In this document: piece by piece, positions 7,398-18,726 of the stretch
How the letters are laid out: each line of letters opens with the position of its first letter
Position numbering within the stretch: position 1 is the first letter of the stretch
Assembly: GCF_011303555.1 (NCBI RefSeq)
Contig: NZ_CP049868.1
Coordinates: 3,534,001 to 3,598,000 of the forward strand
Reading direction: 5' to 3'
DNA from: Pedobacter sp. HDW13
GTDB taxonomy: Bacteria; Bacteroidota; Bacteroidia; Sphingobacteriales; Sphingobacteriaceae
DNA: 64,000 nt
The notes under the pieces: generated by a model
Told to the model about the DNA's origin: nothing
The model's database searches: none
What the model saw: only the letters and a program-made list of their open reading frames with translations
Position numbers and translations under genes: made by a program

Positions 7398-7434
7398 AAT
7401 CTGGAATGTCGCAAGACTTCCATAAATTAATTAG

Positions 7435-7983
7435 ATGAAACCATTCGATTTTTCCACCTTCCCGATAGTAGAAACGGATAGATTTACACTTCGCAGGCTC
7501 TTACTAACAGATGCGGCCGAAATTTACGAACTCCGTTCGGATGTGGAAGTAGCTGTCTTAACCGGAAAAGCACCCTATCAGAGTTTAAATGATGCCACTG
7601 CCTATATCAACAAGATCGACAACCTCGTTAATAACAACGAATCGATATACTGGGTTATTGCCGAGCAGGAAACCGGTCCAATGATTGGGGCGGTTTGCCT
7701 TTGGGATTTCAATCCTGAAACCAGGACTATTGAAATGGGTTACGAACTGCTTCGGGCGTTTCAGGGAAAAGGTATTATGTTGGAGGTAATCCCGCGTATA
7801 CTTAACTATGCATTTGAAGTAATGGGGGTGCAAACCATTGTAGCCTTTCCATCCAGCGACAATCCCCCATCTGTAAAACTGCTGGAAAGGCTTGGCTTTG
7901 ATCTGGTTCAGGAAGATCATAAAAATACACATCAAGGCGTACCTGGAATGCTTACCTATACATTTTCTGCTCCTGAATCCTGA
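7435..7983 (+). CDS. GNAT-family N-acetyltransferase (RimJ/RimL type)
   Basis: This 182-residue protein fits the Acetyltransf_3 fold throughout: 'ETDRFTLRRLLLTDAAEIYELRSD' at the N-terminus, a central 'IGAVCLWDFNPETRTIEMGYEL' strand pair, the acetyl-CoA pyrophosphate-binding loop in 'LLRAFQGKGIMLEVIPRIL' (Q-x-x-G-K-G), and 'SSDNPPSVKLLERLGFDLVQE' near the end. The family transfers acetyl groups from acetyl-CoA to amino groups of proteins or small molecules; the substrate is not predictable. It is monocistronic and cytoplasmic, with the ATG at the expected family start. Confidence 0.9.
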   Translation: MKPFDFSTFPIVETDRFTLRRLLLTDAAEIYELRSDVEVAVLTGKAPYQSLNDATAYINKIDNLVNNNESIYWVIAEQETGPMIGAVCLWDFNPETRTIEMGYELLRAFQGKGIMLEVIPRILNYAFEVMGVQTIVAFPSSDNPPSVKLLERLGFDLVQEDHKNTHQGVPGMLTYTFSAPES

Positions 7984-8062
7984 TTTGATTGTTGTTACCA
8001 CTTCGGTTGGTGAGGACATAAACCGATAGAATTACTCACCTAGGTTGATAAATCAATTGTTT

Positions 8063-8306
8063 GTCAGTCTGAGCGTTAATTTATTGGATAAAAATCAATA
8101 TTAGTAACAGCCTCTCCGGGTTGTCATTTCGAACGTAGTGCAACGTAGTCGAGAACCACGCAGTGCTAAGCGAAGCTAAATCTGCCTCTTAGATTTCTCC
8201 CCGCCTGTAAGGGCAGGCATTCCGCTGCCAGTGAAAAATCGGCTTGCTCCAGTCGAAATGACGATTCTTTCTATAGGGTCTGTCAATGGTAGCGGAGTCG
8301 AAGACC
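8063..8306. repeat. Nested intergenic repeat (outer halves split by an inner inverted-repeat element)
   Basis: The gene-free stretch 7984-8337 is filled by repeat-like DNA. An inner element runs from GTCATTTCGA (8123) to TCGAAATGAC (8262). Outside it lie GTCAGTCTGAGC (8063-8074) and GCGGAGTCGAAGACC (8292-8306), which read like two ends of another short repeat. I recall similar modules scattered in Pedobacter-type genomes; copy number cannot be judged here. Confidence 0.55.
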
Positions 8307-8337
8307 TATTCGCTATTACTGCTGTGACACGACCAAA

Positions 8338-9033
8338 TTATAACAAGCTACCTTCCGGCAGTTCGTACGGCAATTTACCTGGTTCAAAAATGCGGGTAAG
8401 CTGAGTGCCTTCAACCGTAATTTTATCGCCTTTTCTTCTAATCCAGTTCCCTTCTCTGAGGCCAACTACCTTAATGTTGTTTTGGGTTAAAAACTCTTTT
8501 ATACGCGTTTCCCTGGTTTCGCCATTGTGTTTCAGTGTAGGGTCTGGGTCGAGGTAATGCGGATTAAGATTAAAAGGAACCAATCCCATACATTCGAATG
8601 AGGCTGGATAAACAATCGGCATATCGTTGGTAGTTTTCATATTTACGCCACCAATATTACTTCCTGCACTGCAGCCTAGGTAAGGTTTACCACTTTCTAC
8701 ATTCGATTTTAATGCTTGCATCAGACCTGCCTCGTGCAGGGTTTTTACCAACAGAAAAGTGTTGCCACCTCCGGTGAAAAATCCCTTCGCTGCATTAATA
8801 GCCTCTGCCTGATCTTCAAATTCGTGTAATCCTTTAGCTTTAATGCCAATGGTTTCGAAAAAATCGATAGCTTTCTGGGTGTAATCATCGTGAGAAATAC
8901 CACCCGGCCGGGCAAAGGGGATAAAAATGATTTCGTCGATACCTTGATATAAATCGATAATCTCTGCTTTTAAATAAGCCAGGTATTCACCACCAAATAG
9001 GGTAGAGGTTGAGGCAAGGATAATATTCATCAT
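8338..9033 (-). CDS. pepE: Dipeptidase E (peptidase family S51)
   Basis: This 231-residue enzyme hydrolyses N-terminal Asp-Xaa dipeptides in the cytoplasm. The catalytic Ser lies in 'YLGCSAGSNIGG', preceded by the family 'FTGGGNTFLLVKTL' motif; 'LNPHYLDPDP' carries the probable active-site His. Length matches the family. The start at MMNIILASTST (9033) is chosen because the extra 16 residues upstream do not resemble the family. It stands alone and converges on the repeat region. Confidence 0.9.
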   Translation of the reverse strand: MMNIILASTSTLFGGEYLAYLKAEIIDLYQGIDEIIFIPFARPGGISHDDYTQKAIDFFETIGIKAKGLHEFEDQAEAINAAKGFFTGGGNTFLLVKTLHEAGLMQALKSNVESGKPYLGCSAGSNIGGVNMKTTNDMPIVYPASFECMGLVPFNLNPHYLDPDPTLKHNGETRETRIKEFLTQNNIKVVGLREGNWIRRKGDKITVEGTQLTRIFEPGKLPYELPEGSLL

Positions 9034-9334
9034 ATACTTAAATGTAGAAAAGCACGATAAACTTCTCGTGTTTTTTGTCAAAATTAATTAATCATTCCTG
9101 TTTTGGTTAAAATAGGATGAAAATTAAATTATTCAAAGCATTCAATCACCCTTTAGCGTGTATATGCTTTAACGCGCTACAGAGGTTAATTAATAATTGT
9201 GGTTGTTAATTAGAGAAATTATTTACCTTACCTGGCCTAAAGCTGTGGGTTTGCAAACCAGGCTAATAAAAATGGTGTAACATTTGGGTTATGTTTATTT
9301 GTAATTTTTATTAATTTAGTTTTAAGAATACCAA
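9034..9334. other. Gene-free stretch upstream of the ECF sigma gene
   Basis: About 300 AT-rich bases between the pepE and sigma starts, which are divergent. No ORF or convincing hairpin is seen; it presumably holds both promoters. Confidence 0.4.
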
Positions 9335-9913
9335 ATGCCAGTCTATCCAACACCACATCAAGATGAGTTGATTTCCAGATTAAAATGTGGTGATGAGCTC
9401 GCATTCAATCAAATTTACAATAGCTACTGGAAACAGCTCTACTACACCGCCTTTACTATTTTACAAGATGAAGAAGGTGCGCTGGATGCCATACAGGAAG
9501 TGTTTGTGAGCTTATGGCAGCGTAAACATGACCTCAACATTGTAACCCTTAAAGCTTATCTCCACCAGGCGGTACGTTTTACGGTACTTAAGGCTATAAG
9601 GGCACAAAAAACTGATCAGGAATTTTATAAAAGACTGGCTAAAATCACTACTGAAATTATTATAGAACAGCCCATGCTTTTTAAGGAGCAAAAAAGCCTG
9701 ATAGAAGGGTTGATTGATAGCCTCCCTGCCGATTGTAAAGCCATTTTTTTAATGAGCCGCGAAGAAGAAATGACCTATAAGCAAATTGCCGCTAAACTCG
9801 AAATTTCTGAAAAAACTGTCGAGAAAAAAATGTCCAAATCGCTTAAAATCATTCGCGAAGGCTTAAACCTCGAAATGTGTCTTTTTATAATTGCCGCTTA
9901 TCATTTGTTTTGA
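9335..9913 (+). CDS. ECF RNA polymerase sigma factor (Bacteroidetes FecI-like)
   Basis: This 192-residue protein has a sigma-70 region 2 ('FNQIYNSYWKQLYYTAFTIL', 'AIQEVFVSLWQRK') and a region 4 HTH ('MTYKQIAAKLEISEKTVEKKMSKSLKII'). It is followed directly by a FecR anti-sigma gene and a SusC/SusD pair, the standard trans-envelope switch: the SusC receptor signals through FecR to release sigma and induce the glycan locus. Cytoplasmic. ATG at 9335 fits the family start. Confidence 0.92.
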   Translation: MPVYPTPHQDELISRLKCGDELAFNQIYNSYWKQLYYTAFTILQDEEGALDAIQEVFVSLWQRKHDLNIVTLKAYLHQAVRFTVLKAIRAQKTDQEFYKRLAKITTEIIIEQPMLFKEQKSLIEGLIDSLPADCKAIFLMSREEEMTYKQIAAKLEISEKTVEKKMSKSLKIIREGLNLEMCLFIIAAYHLF

Positions 9914-10014
9914 TTTTATAGTGCTGTTTTACAGTGTTTTATCTTTTTTAGTCTCTCAATTATCCATTTTGCTGTAGGGTCTTCTTCACTTTTGGGTACT
10001 TATTAATTCGAGAC

Positions 10015-11183
10015 ATGGAAAAAGAACAATTTTTAATCCTGATAGATAAATATGTTAATGGGCAGGCTACCGAAAATGAAATACTTTTGGTTGAAGCATA
10101 TTATTCGAAGTTGAAAGGAATATCAGAAGTTGGTGAACAGGAAATAGAAAATGAAAAATACCTTAAAGAAACGCTGTTTAAACAGATTATCGAGCAGATT
10201 GGAACCGGATCTATCGATACAGCAACAGGCATTAAAAGGGGTAGACGGATAAGCCTCTGGTGGCTCAGTGCTGCGGCTTTAATCCTGGTTATATTCAGCA
10301 TTGGTATTATGCTTTACAAGGCTAATAAAACTACTCAGGCAGTAGCTGTTGATTATGCAGCGTTGATTGAACCTGGTGGAAATAAAGCCGTTTTAACTTT
10401 GGCCAACGGTAAAAAAGTTATTCTGGATAATGTTTCAAGCGGAGCAATAGCCGAACAAAACGGCATTCAAATCAAAAAGAAAGAGAACGGAACCCTGGAG
10501 TATGTTCAGCTTGCAGTTACTTCTTCCAATAACCCATTGCAAAATGTATTCAATACCATCGAAACGCCGAGGGGGGGCAGTATAAAATTATATTAGACGA
10601 TGGTACCACTGTTTGGCTCAATGCAGCATCTTCTTTAAGGTATCCCTTACATTTTAACGGCAACGAGAGAAGGGTTGAGTTAACAGGAGAAGGTTACTTT
10701 GAAGTGGCGCACTTAAAAACTAAACCATTTATTGTAGTAACCGGCAAGCAGGAAGTAGAAGTTTTGGGTACCCATTTCAATATTAATGCCTATCCGGATG
10801 AAGAAGATGTTAAAACCACCTTGTTGGAGGGCAGCGTAAAGGTAAAAAGCCTGCAGGATAAAAGCCAGTCGAAATACCTTAAACCAGGCGAACAGTCGGT
10901 GTTGAACAACAACAATTGGCTGGTAAAACAGGTTGATGCCGCTACACAGGTAGACTGGAAAAACGGCCGTTTCATTTTTAAGGATGAAGAGCTTAAAAGT
11001 GTAATGCGCAAATTGGCCCGATGGTATGATATTGAAGTGGACTATACACAGCCGGTAGAAAATTTGAATTTTAGCGGTAAAATTTCGAGATCGAAAACCT
11101 TAAAAGATGTACTCAGGATATTAACACGCACAAATGATGTAACCTTTAAAGTAAAAGAAAGGAGGGTTACAGTTATGCCATAA
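10015..11183 (+). CDS. FecR-family anti-sigma factor (frameshifted)
   Basis: The two halves read as one 389-residue FecR protein once a single G is added to the G7 run at 10571-10577, restoring TPRGGQY; the total length then becomes a multiple of three. The N-terminal cytoplasmic sigma-binding part is followed by one membrane segment (LSAAALILVIFSIGIML, residues ~84-100), the periplasmic FecR domain ('TKPFIVVTGKQEVEVLGTHFNINAY') and the DUF4974 C-terminal domain that contacts the receptor STN domain. It would inhibit the sigma encoded at 9335. As written, the protein would end at residue 193. Base-calling loss is the likeliest cause. Confidence 0.88.
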
Positions 11184-11209
11184 TTTACGATATGGACAAG
11201 CTGTAAAAA

Positions 11210-11236
11210 GCCGGAAGTGCTGAAGACACTCCCGGT
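11210..11236 (+). ncRNA. Conserved hairpin at a FecR-SusC junction (copy 1)
   Basis: GCCGG-AA-GTG-7 nt-CAC-TC-CCGGT forms a two-part stem. The same shape occurs at 57377-57403 and, on the minus strand, at 35726-35754. All three lie between a FecR gene and its receptor gene. No T run follows. Confidence 0.55.
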
Positions 11237-11337
11237 TAGCATTCAGTTTGTCTGCTCCAAAATATTTTTCAGAATACTATCAACCAAACACAATGGTCCG
11301 GAAACGGAGCATTTAACAACTTAAACTAATCAAATGT

Positions 11338-14300
11338 ATGAAATTTTACGATCTTAATTCGTACTGGAATTCCTGTGCGAAAAATAAAGTTCTGCTAACC
11401 ATGAAACTTACTGTTTTACTTCTCTTTGGCCTGGTTTTTCAGGTGTGTGCAAATGGCTACGCGCAAAACAAGATTACCCTTGCAGAAAAGAATATTTCTT
11501 TAGAAGAGGTATTAGACAAGATCAGTCAGCAAAGCGGATTGGATATCTTTTACAACGCCAACAGGATAAAAAGGATAAACAATATCTCCATTAATGTTAA
11601 AGAGGCTTCCTTAGCCGCCGTTTTAGATAAATGTTTTATCGGTTTGCCCTTAACCTATACCATTGAAGCCTCAACCATTGTAATCCGCGATCGCAGCGAG
11701 TTAAAGTATACAACCTTTAACCGTCAGTTTGCCGATGTGCGGGGCCGGGTAGTAGATGAAGCTGGCCAGGGTTTGCCCGGCGCAACCATAAAAGTAAAAG
11801 AGAGCTCTACTGCGGTAGTGAGTGGCAACAATGGCGAGTTCGTGCTGAAAAATGTTCAGGATGGAGCCATTTTGCAGGTGTCGTTTGTAAGTTACCAGAC
11901 ACAGGAAATAAAGGCCAATCTGAAAGCCGAAATGTTGATTCAGCTCATTGCCGAGTCGGGAAGCCTGAACGAGGTAGTAGTTACCGGTTTTGGGCAAACC
12001 CAAAAAAAAGTAAGCGTAACCGCAGCCATATCTACCGTTCAAACCAGGGAATTAAAGCAAAGCCCGGTTTCAAATTTAAGTAATGCCTTAGCTGGCCGTT
12101 TACCCGGATTAACAACTATTCAGTCATCAGGTACTCCGGGTTCAGACGGATCGGCTATTTACATCCGTGGTATTGGTACCTACGGCGCTAGCAGAAGCCC
12201 CTTAATTGTAATTGATGGTTTACCCCGCGGAGATGCCAACTTTGGCGATATTGATGTGAATGAAGTTGCTTCAATTAGTATATTAAAAGATGCTGCGGCA
12301 ACCTCATTATACGGTATACAAGGTGCCAACGGTGTAATTCTGGTAACCACTAAACGCGGAAAAATTGGCAAAACCAATATTCAGTTTAATGGACAGTATG
12401 GTTTGCAGACACCGCAACGCCTGCCCGAACGTTTCAGCAGTTTACAAAAAGCAACTTTAGATAATCAGGGCTCTGTTAACGATGGTAGTAACCCTATCTG
12501 GACAGATAAAGAGATTGAACTTTTTAGAAGCAAAGCTGACCCTTACACCTATCCTGATGTAAACTGGTACGATGTAATTTTCGAACCCAATACCCCTCAG
12601 CAACAATACAACGCCAACATGAGTGGCGGTAACAGTAGCGTAAAATATTTTGTTTCATTAGGCTACCTTAATCAGGGTACGCTTTTTAAAGGGGCGAATG
12701 ATAATAAATATAGTGTGTCTCAAAAATACGACCGCTATAATTTTCGCTCTAATATTGATATTACGGCAACGGATATGATGAATGTACGGCTTGACCTGGC
12801 TTCGAGAATTGAGCAACGAACCGGACCCGGGCCAGGTTATGGTACTGTATTTAGCTGGGTAAACCTGATGCAAAACTATACCACACCTGTTTTTAACCCC
12901 AATGGTACTTATGGTGCAGGGCGGATTACCGCACCTGATGTATGGAACCCACTGGGTGCTATAAAAGAAAGCGGTTATTATGATAATTTCTGGAACAGCA
13001 CCAACGGTACCATTGAAATAAACCATAGACTCGATTTTATTACCAAAGGGTTAAATGCCAAAGGTTTGTATACTTTCGAAAATTATGGCGCCATCAATTA
13101 CGGTCAAAACCAGCAATTTACGGCTTTCCGCTATCGTAAAGATCCCGTAAGCGGAGCAGAAACCTATACACCATTTACCCAACAAACCTCACTTTCAAAA
13201 TCATCGGGCACTTCGGCTACCCGTTATTACTACTATAACCTGCAGCTCAACTACGATCGCTCGTTTGGTAAACACACATTTTCTGGCCTGGCTTTATTTA
13301 ATCGCAACTATACTTCTGTTACAGGCGATTTACCCCGGGCTTATGAAGGTTTTGTAGGCAGGGCAGCATATAATTACGATGCAAAATATTTTGCAGAATT
13401 TAATATGGGCTATAATGGTTCTGAAAATTTCCCCAAAGGTAAACGTTACGGCTTTTTTCCAGCGGTTTCTGCAGGCTGGGTAATTTCTGCCGAATCCTGG
13501 TACAATATCAAAGCCATGAATTACCTTAAGCTTCGGGGTCATTCGGTTACGTGGGTAACGATAATATTGGTGGATCAAGATGGCTCTTCATTTCCGATTA
13601 CAGCAGGGGCGGAGGCTTCGATTTTGGAACTTCTCCAACCACATCAGGAGGTTACAATGTAAACCGTACAGGTAACCCCAATATTACCTGGGAAAAAGCG
13701 CAAAAATCGAACATCGGTTTAGAAACAGGTTTCTTTAATAATGCGCTTAAGCTGGATGTAGATGTATTTAGGGAAAATAGAACCAACATCCTCACTACGC
13801 CACAAACTATCCCAACTTATTTGGGTATTGCAGGCCTTTCGGCCATTAATGTGGGTAAAGTATTAAACCAGGGTTTCGAGGCTTCTTTAAACTTTAACAC
13901 CAATGTAGATAAGGTTAATATTTTCGGATACATCAACTGGACTTACAATAAAAACAAAATACTTGCCCGAGATGAGCCCAATTTAGCTTATCCATACCAA
14001 GCTTTAACCGGGCTTCCTGTAGGCTATCAGTTAGGTTATATTGCCGAAGGTTTGTTTAAAGATCAGGGCGAAATAGATGCATCGCCGAAACAGAGCTTTG
14101 CAGGTAGGGTTATTCCGGGTGATATCCGTTACCGCGATATGAATGGCGACCGTGTAATCAATGAAAACGATCGTGTAGCCATTCAGGTAAGTAATTTTCC
14201 AAACAATACTTTCGGGGCTTCGCTAGGGGCATCGTGGAAAGGAATCGATTTAAGTGTTTTGATGCAGGGCGCTTTAAGCGGTAAAACCAATGTACCTTAT

Positions 14301-14654
14301 CTTGGGCCGGCAAGGCTTGATGATGTTTGGACACCAGCAACAGCCAGTACAGCAACTTACCCTACGGTGCATTACAGCTTAGCGGGTGGACAAAATAATT
14401 CGCAGCTAAGTACTTTCTTTATTTACAGTTCCGATTACCTAAAACTTAAAAATTTAGAACTAGGCTACACATTTCCTACCCGAACACTCGCAAAAATTAA
14501 AATAAGCTCGCTACGGATATTTGCCAACGGATTAAACCTGGCCACCTGGGATAAACTGCCTTACAAGGATTACGATCCGGAACAAACTGCAAACGGAACC
14601 GCATTGTACCCAACCATGAAAGTATACAATGTGGGTGTATCGATGAATTTCTAA
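11338..14654 (+). CDS. susC-like: SusC/RagA-family TonB-linked outer membrane protein (frameshifted)
   Basis: Adding one G to the G4 run at 13535-13538 joins both parts into a 1105-residue SusC protein (restores LRGSFGYVGNDNIGG). Order: signal peptide ending ANGYAQ; STN domain (residues ~45-115) for signalling to FecR; carboxypeptidase-regulatory-like domain (~130-205); plug with the SusC signature 'LIVIDGLPRGDANF' and 'DAAATSLYGIQGANGVILVTTKRG'; then the beta-barrel ending in an aromatic (SMNF). It imports glycan oligomers with the SusD lipoprotein downstream. Substrate unknown, but GH89 and GH28 neighbours suggest N-acetylglucosamine- or galacturonate-containing glycans. Confidence 0.92.
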
Positions 14655-14677
14655 TCACTGACTTAAAATCTTTAACA

Positions 14678-16320
14678 ATGAAAAAATATAATTATGCTTT
14701 ACTGGTAGTTTTGTTCCTTTTAGGGATAAGCTCTTGTAAGAAAAGTTTTTTAGACCGGGTTCCAAGTGATTATATCAATGAGGCAGAGGTTTTTGGCGAT
14801 ATCAATAATGCCGAAGGCTTTCTGAATAATATATATACTGCTATTCCATCATGGAATTATGGAGCAGGAAACTCTTATGTAACTGCAGCCATGACCGATG
14901 AAGCTAAACAACGTTGGGCAAATGGAGCTATTTTGTTTAATACCGGGGCATGGAATCCAAGTAACTTTTCTCCGCTTGGCGATGACTGGACAAATGCATA
15001 TGCTAAGGTGAGGGCCTGTAATCTTTTCTTAACCAATTTTGATCAGATTCCGGAAGACCCTAATGTTCCGGGCCGGAAAACCCGTTTAAAGGGCGAAGCT
15101 TTAATGCTGCGTGCATTTTATCATTTTGTACTTTTTAGGGGATGGGGTAAAATTCCGATTATGAATAAACCACTTTCGCCGGCAACAGATGGAGATGCGG
15201 TATTCTTAAAACGGAGCGAATACGCAGAAGTAGTGGGGTTTATTGAGAGTGATTTAAACGCGGCAATGCAAAACCTGCCAGCCAAGCAAGATGCGGGTTT
15301 GTGGGGCAGGGCTACCAAAACAATATGCCAGGCCATAAAATCCAGGCTGTTTCTCTACTATGCCAGCACCTTATTCAATCCGGCTAACGATGCCGCAAGA
15401 TGGCAGAAAGCTGCTGCACTTTCTAAAGAAGCGATGGATGCAGCACTGGCACAAGGTTATACTTTAGAACCAAAATTTGTCGATGCCTTTTTGAAATATG
15501 CCAATACCGAATGCATTTGGGGACGTAACATTGGAACCGGAGGAGGTTCAGGTATTGATCAGGTAATGCAGCCCTTAGGTTATAGCGGCTGGACCAATTG
15601 CGGCCCGATACAGGATTTTGTGGATGCCTTTGAAATGAAAAATGGTTTGCCTATTCAGGATGCAGCTTCGGGCTGGGATCCTAAGCATCCTTATAAAGAC
15701 CGCGATCCACGGTTTTATGCAACAGTTTTATACCCCGGGGCGAAATGGAAAAACAGAACGATCAATATTTACACTAACGATAAAGACAATGCCAACGAGC
15801 CCGGAACCAATTATTGGTGGCGAAAATACATTACAGAAAGTTTAAACTTAGCCAACAATTCAGGTGGGGTAAACAAATCGTTCTCTATTTTTAGAACGGC
15901 AGAGCTGATGTTAAACTATGCTGAGGCACAAAATGAAGTTGCAGGAGCAGATGTAAACGTTTACAATGCCATTAATCCTATCCGCAAAAGAGCAGGTATG
16001 CCGATATTCCTGCCGGCTTAACCAAAGAACAAATGCGCGAGGTAATCAGGCATGAGCGCCGGGTTGAACTGGCTTTCGAAGGGCTCCGTTTCTGGGATGT
16101 TAGGAGATGGAAAATTGCAGAGGTGGTAGATAACAAGCCTGTTTTTGGGGTAAATTATACCATTTCATCAAGCAATGCTACCGATACCACTTTTACTTAT
16201 TTTGAAGCTCAAAAACGGGTGTTCGATAAAACCAAGCATTACTTTCTGCCTATTCCACAAAGTGAGATAGATAAACTGAATGGTAAAAACCCCGATTTTA
16301 AACAAACCGAAGGCTGGTAG
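14678..16320 (+). CDS. susD-like: SusD/RagB-family nutrient-binding outer membrane lipoprotein (frameshifted)
   Basis: One missing G near 16003 splits the gene; restoring it (CCGGAT) gives AGMPDIPAGLTKEQMREVIRHERRVELAFEG, a typical SusD C-terminus, in a protein of 547 residues. A lipobox (LLGISSC) is at residues ~14-20, followed by the TPR-like SusD core ('GEALMLRAFYHFVLFRGWGKIP') and the conserved 'FLPIPQSEIDKLNGKNP' near the end. It acts as the surface lid of the SusC transporter. It follows SusC by 23 bases and ends at a hairpin. Confidence 0.92.
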
Positions 16321-16349
16321 CCGAATTTAATTAAATAACAACGCTCTTG

Positions 16350-16382
16350 TAAGGTAGGCCATATTTGGGCCTGCCTTATTAA
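16350..16382 (+). terminator. Hairpin terminator after SusD
   Basis: TAAGGTAGGCC with GGCCTGCCTTA (one G-T pair) around ATATTTG, followed by TTAATTTTAT. Confidence 0.65.
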
Positions 16383-16492
16383 TTTTATATTAGCAAAAAG
16401 AAGAAAGTATACCTTTACAATTAATAACCCTATCATAAAAATAAGAGTAGGAGGTAAAAGCCCCTCTCGCTAAATTTAGTCTACTATAGAAA

Positions 16493-18649
16493 ATGAACTG
16501 TTTAAAAGGCAAAAAGTATATCCTGTTGTGCATTATCGTCGCTTGGTTAAACCCCGCCAAGGCACAGGTTTATCAGGCGGTAAAAGAAATAGCGGCCAGA
16601 AGAACCCCTTGGTTGGCTTCATCACTTACATTTAGTAGTATACCAGCCCAGGATGGAAAAGACGTTTTCGAGCTTTCGACGGAAAACAATAAGGTTAAAA
16701 TTGCCGCATCTAATGCCAATGCCGCAGCCGAAGGCTTAGGCTGGTACCTGAAATATTATTGCAAAAGAAGTCTCTCGCATTTGGGCGATAACCTTGAGCC
16801 TGTAAAAACCTTACCGCAAATTGCTGGCAAAGTGAAGGTGGTTTCACCATATCCATACCGCTATGCTTTAAACTATTGTACCATCAGTTATTCGATGAGT
16901 TTTTACAAGTGGAAAGACTGGGAGCGCGAACTAGACTGGATGGCCTTAAATGGGGTAAATCTCATTCTGGCGCCGGTTGGCATGGAAGCGGTATGGCAAA
17001 ATACACTTAAGAAAATTGGTTATAGCGATGAAGAAACGAAGGCCTTTATACCCGGGCCTGCATTTGATGCCTGGTGGTTAATGGGGAATTTAGAAGGCTG
17101 GGGCGGACCAGTTAGCCAAACATTGATTAACCAGCAGGTAAAGTTAGAACAGCAGATCATTAAACGGATGAAAGATTTAAAGATCGAGCCGGTTATGCAG
17201 GGCTTTTATGGCATGGTACCTACAAGTTTAAAAAACAAAATGAAGGTTACTGTTGCCGATCAGGGCAAATGGGCAGGTGGTTTTACCCGTCCTGATTTTT
17301 TGGTGCCTACCGATCCTGCTTTTGAGAAGATTGCAGACATATACTATGCCGAAATGAAAAAATTGTACGGTGCGGGCTTACAATTTTTTGGTGGAGACCC
17401 TTTTCACGAAGGTGGAAATTCGAAAGGAGTGGATGTAGGTGCAGCAGCCACCGCAATACAAAAGCGTATGCAACAACATTTTCCTGGCAGTACCTGGGTA
17501 TTGCAGGGCTGGCAATCTAATCCTTCGGCTGCTTTATTGAGTGGTTTAGATAAAAAGAAAACACTGGTAATCGAATTATTTGGCGAAAACACCAACAACT
17601 GGGAGAAACGAAAGGCTTATGATGGTACCCCTTTTGTTTGGAGCAATGTGAGTAATTTTGGTGAGAAAAACGGACTTTACGGCAAGCTTCAACGGTTTTC
17701 TGATGAAGTAAACAGGGCAAAAAGCAGTGCTTACGGTCAGTTTTTGGCTGGGGTGGGTATTATACCCGAAGGAATAAATAATAATCCGGTAGCTTACGAT
17801 TTAATGCTGGAACTTGGTTGGCACCGGGATCTTGTAAAAGTAAATGATTGGATAAAAGGTTATCAGGATTACCGTTATGGAAAAAGTAATACTAAACTTA
17901 ATGAGGCCTGGCAACTTTTATTGGAAACGGCTTACAGCAGTCCGGAAATATACCAGGAGGGGCCTTCAGAATCGATTTTTTGCGCAAGACCGGGAATGGC
18001 TATTAAAACAGTTTCATCATGGGGAACCCGCAAAAGAAATTATGATCCCGAACGCTTTGCCGAAGCCGTTAAGCTATTTGTAGCTGCGGGAGCTGACTTT
18101 AAGTCGGTAGAAACTTACCAAACCGATAAAATTGATTTTGTTAGGCAAGTGCTGGCCAATAAGGGTGATATTACCTACCAGAAAATGATATCGGCTATTG
18201 CTGCTAAAGATGCTGTTGTTTTTAAAAAAGAAAGTGCCCGGTTTGAAGAACTGATTTTACAGCAAGATTCGCTTTTAAGTGCCAGCAAATACTTTTCTTT
18301 AAACAGGTGGCTACAGCAGTCCATTGATTTTGGTAAAACCCCTGAAGATAAAGCCAATGCTTTAAAAAATGCAAAAACACAGATTACTTACTGGGGGCCA
18401 GATAATAATCCGAAAACCGACCTCCGCGATTATGCACACAAAGAATGGGCAGGCTTGCTTAAATCTTTATACCTTTCGCGTTGGCAGGCATTTACTGCAG
18501 ATCAGCTGGCTAAAATAAATGGTGAACAACATGAGTCGCCCGATTATTTTGCAATGGAGTTAGCCTGGACTCAAAAACCTGATTTGTATGAGCTAAAACC
18601 ACTCACGGCCGGGCAACTTGATCAGCTGATTGAGCAGATCTTGAAATAA
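16493..18649 (+). CDS. Alpha-N-acetylglucosaminidase (GH89)
   Basis: This 718-residue secreted enzyme has a signal peptide (MNCLKGKKYILLCIIVAWLN) and the NAGLU domain order: an N-terminal alpha/beta domain, a TIM barrel from about residue 120 with 'YRYALNYCTISYSM' and 'WERELDWMALNGVNLILAPVG', then the C-terminal helical domain. Candidate catalytic acids are the Glu of 'FFGGDPFHEGG' (~308) and of 'GIIPEGINNNP' (~427). The family removes terminal alpha-GlcNAc, for example from mucin or heparan-type glycans. It lies just downstream of SusC/SusD and probably acts on glycans bound by them. Confidence 0.92.
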   Translation: MNCLKGKKYILLCIIVAWLNPAKAQVYQAVKEIAARRTPWLASSLTFSSIPAQDGKDVFELSTENNKVKIAASNANAAAEGLGWYLKYYCKRSLSHLGDNLEPVKTLPQIAGKVKVVSPYPYRYALNYCTISYSMSFYKWKDWERELDWMALNGVNLILAPVGMEAVWQNTLKKIGYSDEETKAFIPGPAFDAWWLMGNLEGWGGPVSQTLINQQVKLEQQIIKRMKDLKIEPVMQGFYGMVPTSLKNKMKVTVADQGKWAGGFTRPDFLVPTDPAFEKIADIYYAEMKKLYGAGLQFFGGDPFHEGGNSKGVDVGAAATAIQKRMQQHFPGSTWVLQGWQSNPSAALLSGLDKKKTLVIELFGENTNNWEKRKAYDGTPFVWSNVSNFGEKNGLYGKLQRFSDEVNRAKSSAYGQFLAGVGIIPEGINNNPVAYDLMLELGWHRDLVKVNDWIKGYQDYRYGKSNTKLNEAWQLLLETAYSSPEIYQEGPSESIFCARPGMAIKTVSSWGTRKRNYDPERFAEAVKLFVAAGADFKSVETYQTDKIDFVRQVLANKGDITYQKMISAIAAKDAVVFKKESARFEELILQQDSLLSASKYFSLNRWLQQSIDFGKTPEDKANALKNAKTQITYWGPDNNPKTDLRDYAHKEWAGLLKSLYLSRWQAFTADQLAKINGEQHESPDYFAMELAWTQKPDLYELKPLTAGQLDQLIEQILK

Positions 18650-18655
18650 TGAATA

Positions 18656-18690
18656 CTCAGGCCAGTTTTTCAACTGGCCTGAGTATTTTA
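18656..18690 (+). terminator. Hairpin terminator after GH89
   Basis: A 12-bp stem, CTCAGGCCAGTT with AACTGGCCTGAG, loop TTTC, followed by TATTTTA. Confidence 0.75.
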
Positions 18691-18726
18691 CTCAATTGTG
18701 TGGTATGATAATCAGTACAATCTTTG

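Noticed and set aside
8123..8262. CRISPR-like array at the intergenic repeat
   Set aside because: There is a single inverted-repeat element, not regularly spaced direct repeats.
10571..10577. Programmed frameshift as the main explanation for the FecR break
   Set aside because: Eight genes from unrelated families share the same type of defect, so a gene-specific recoding signal is less likely than homopolymer error.
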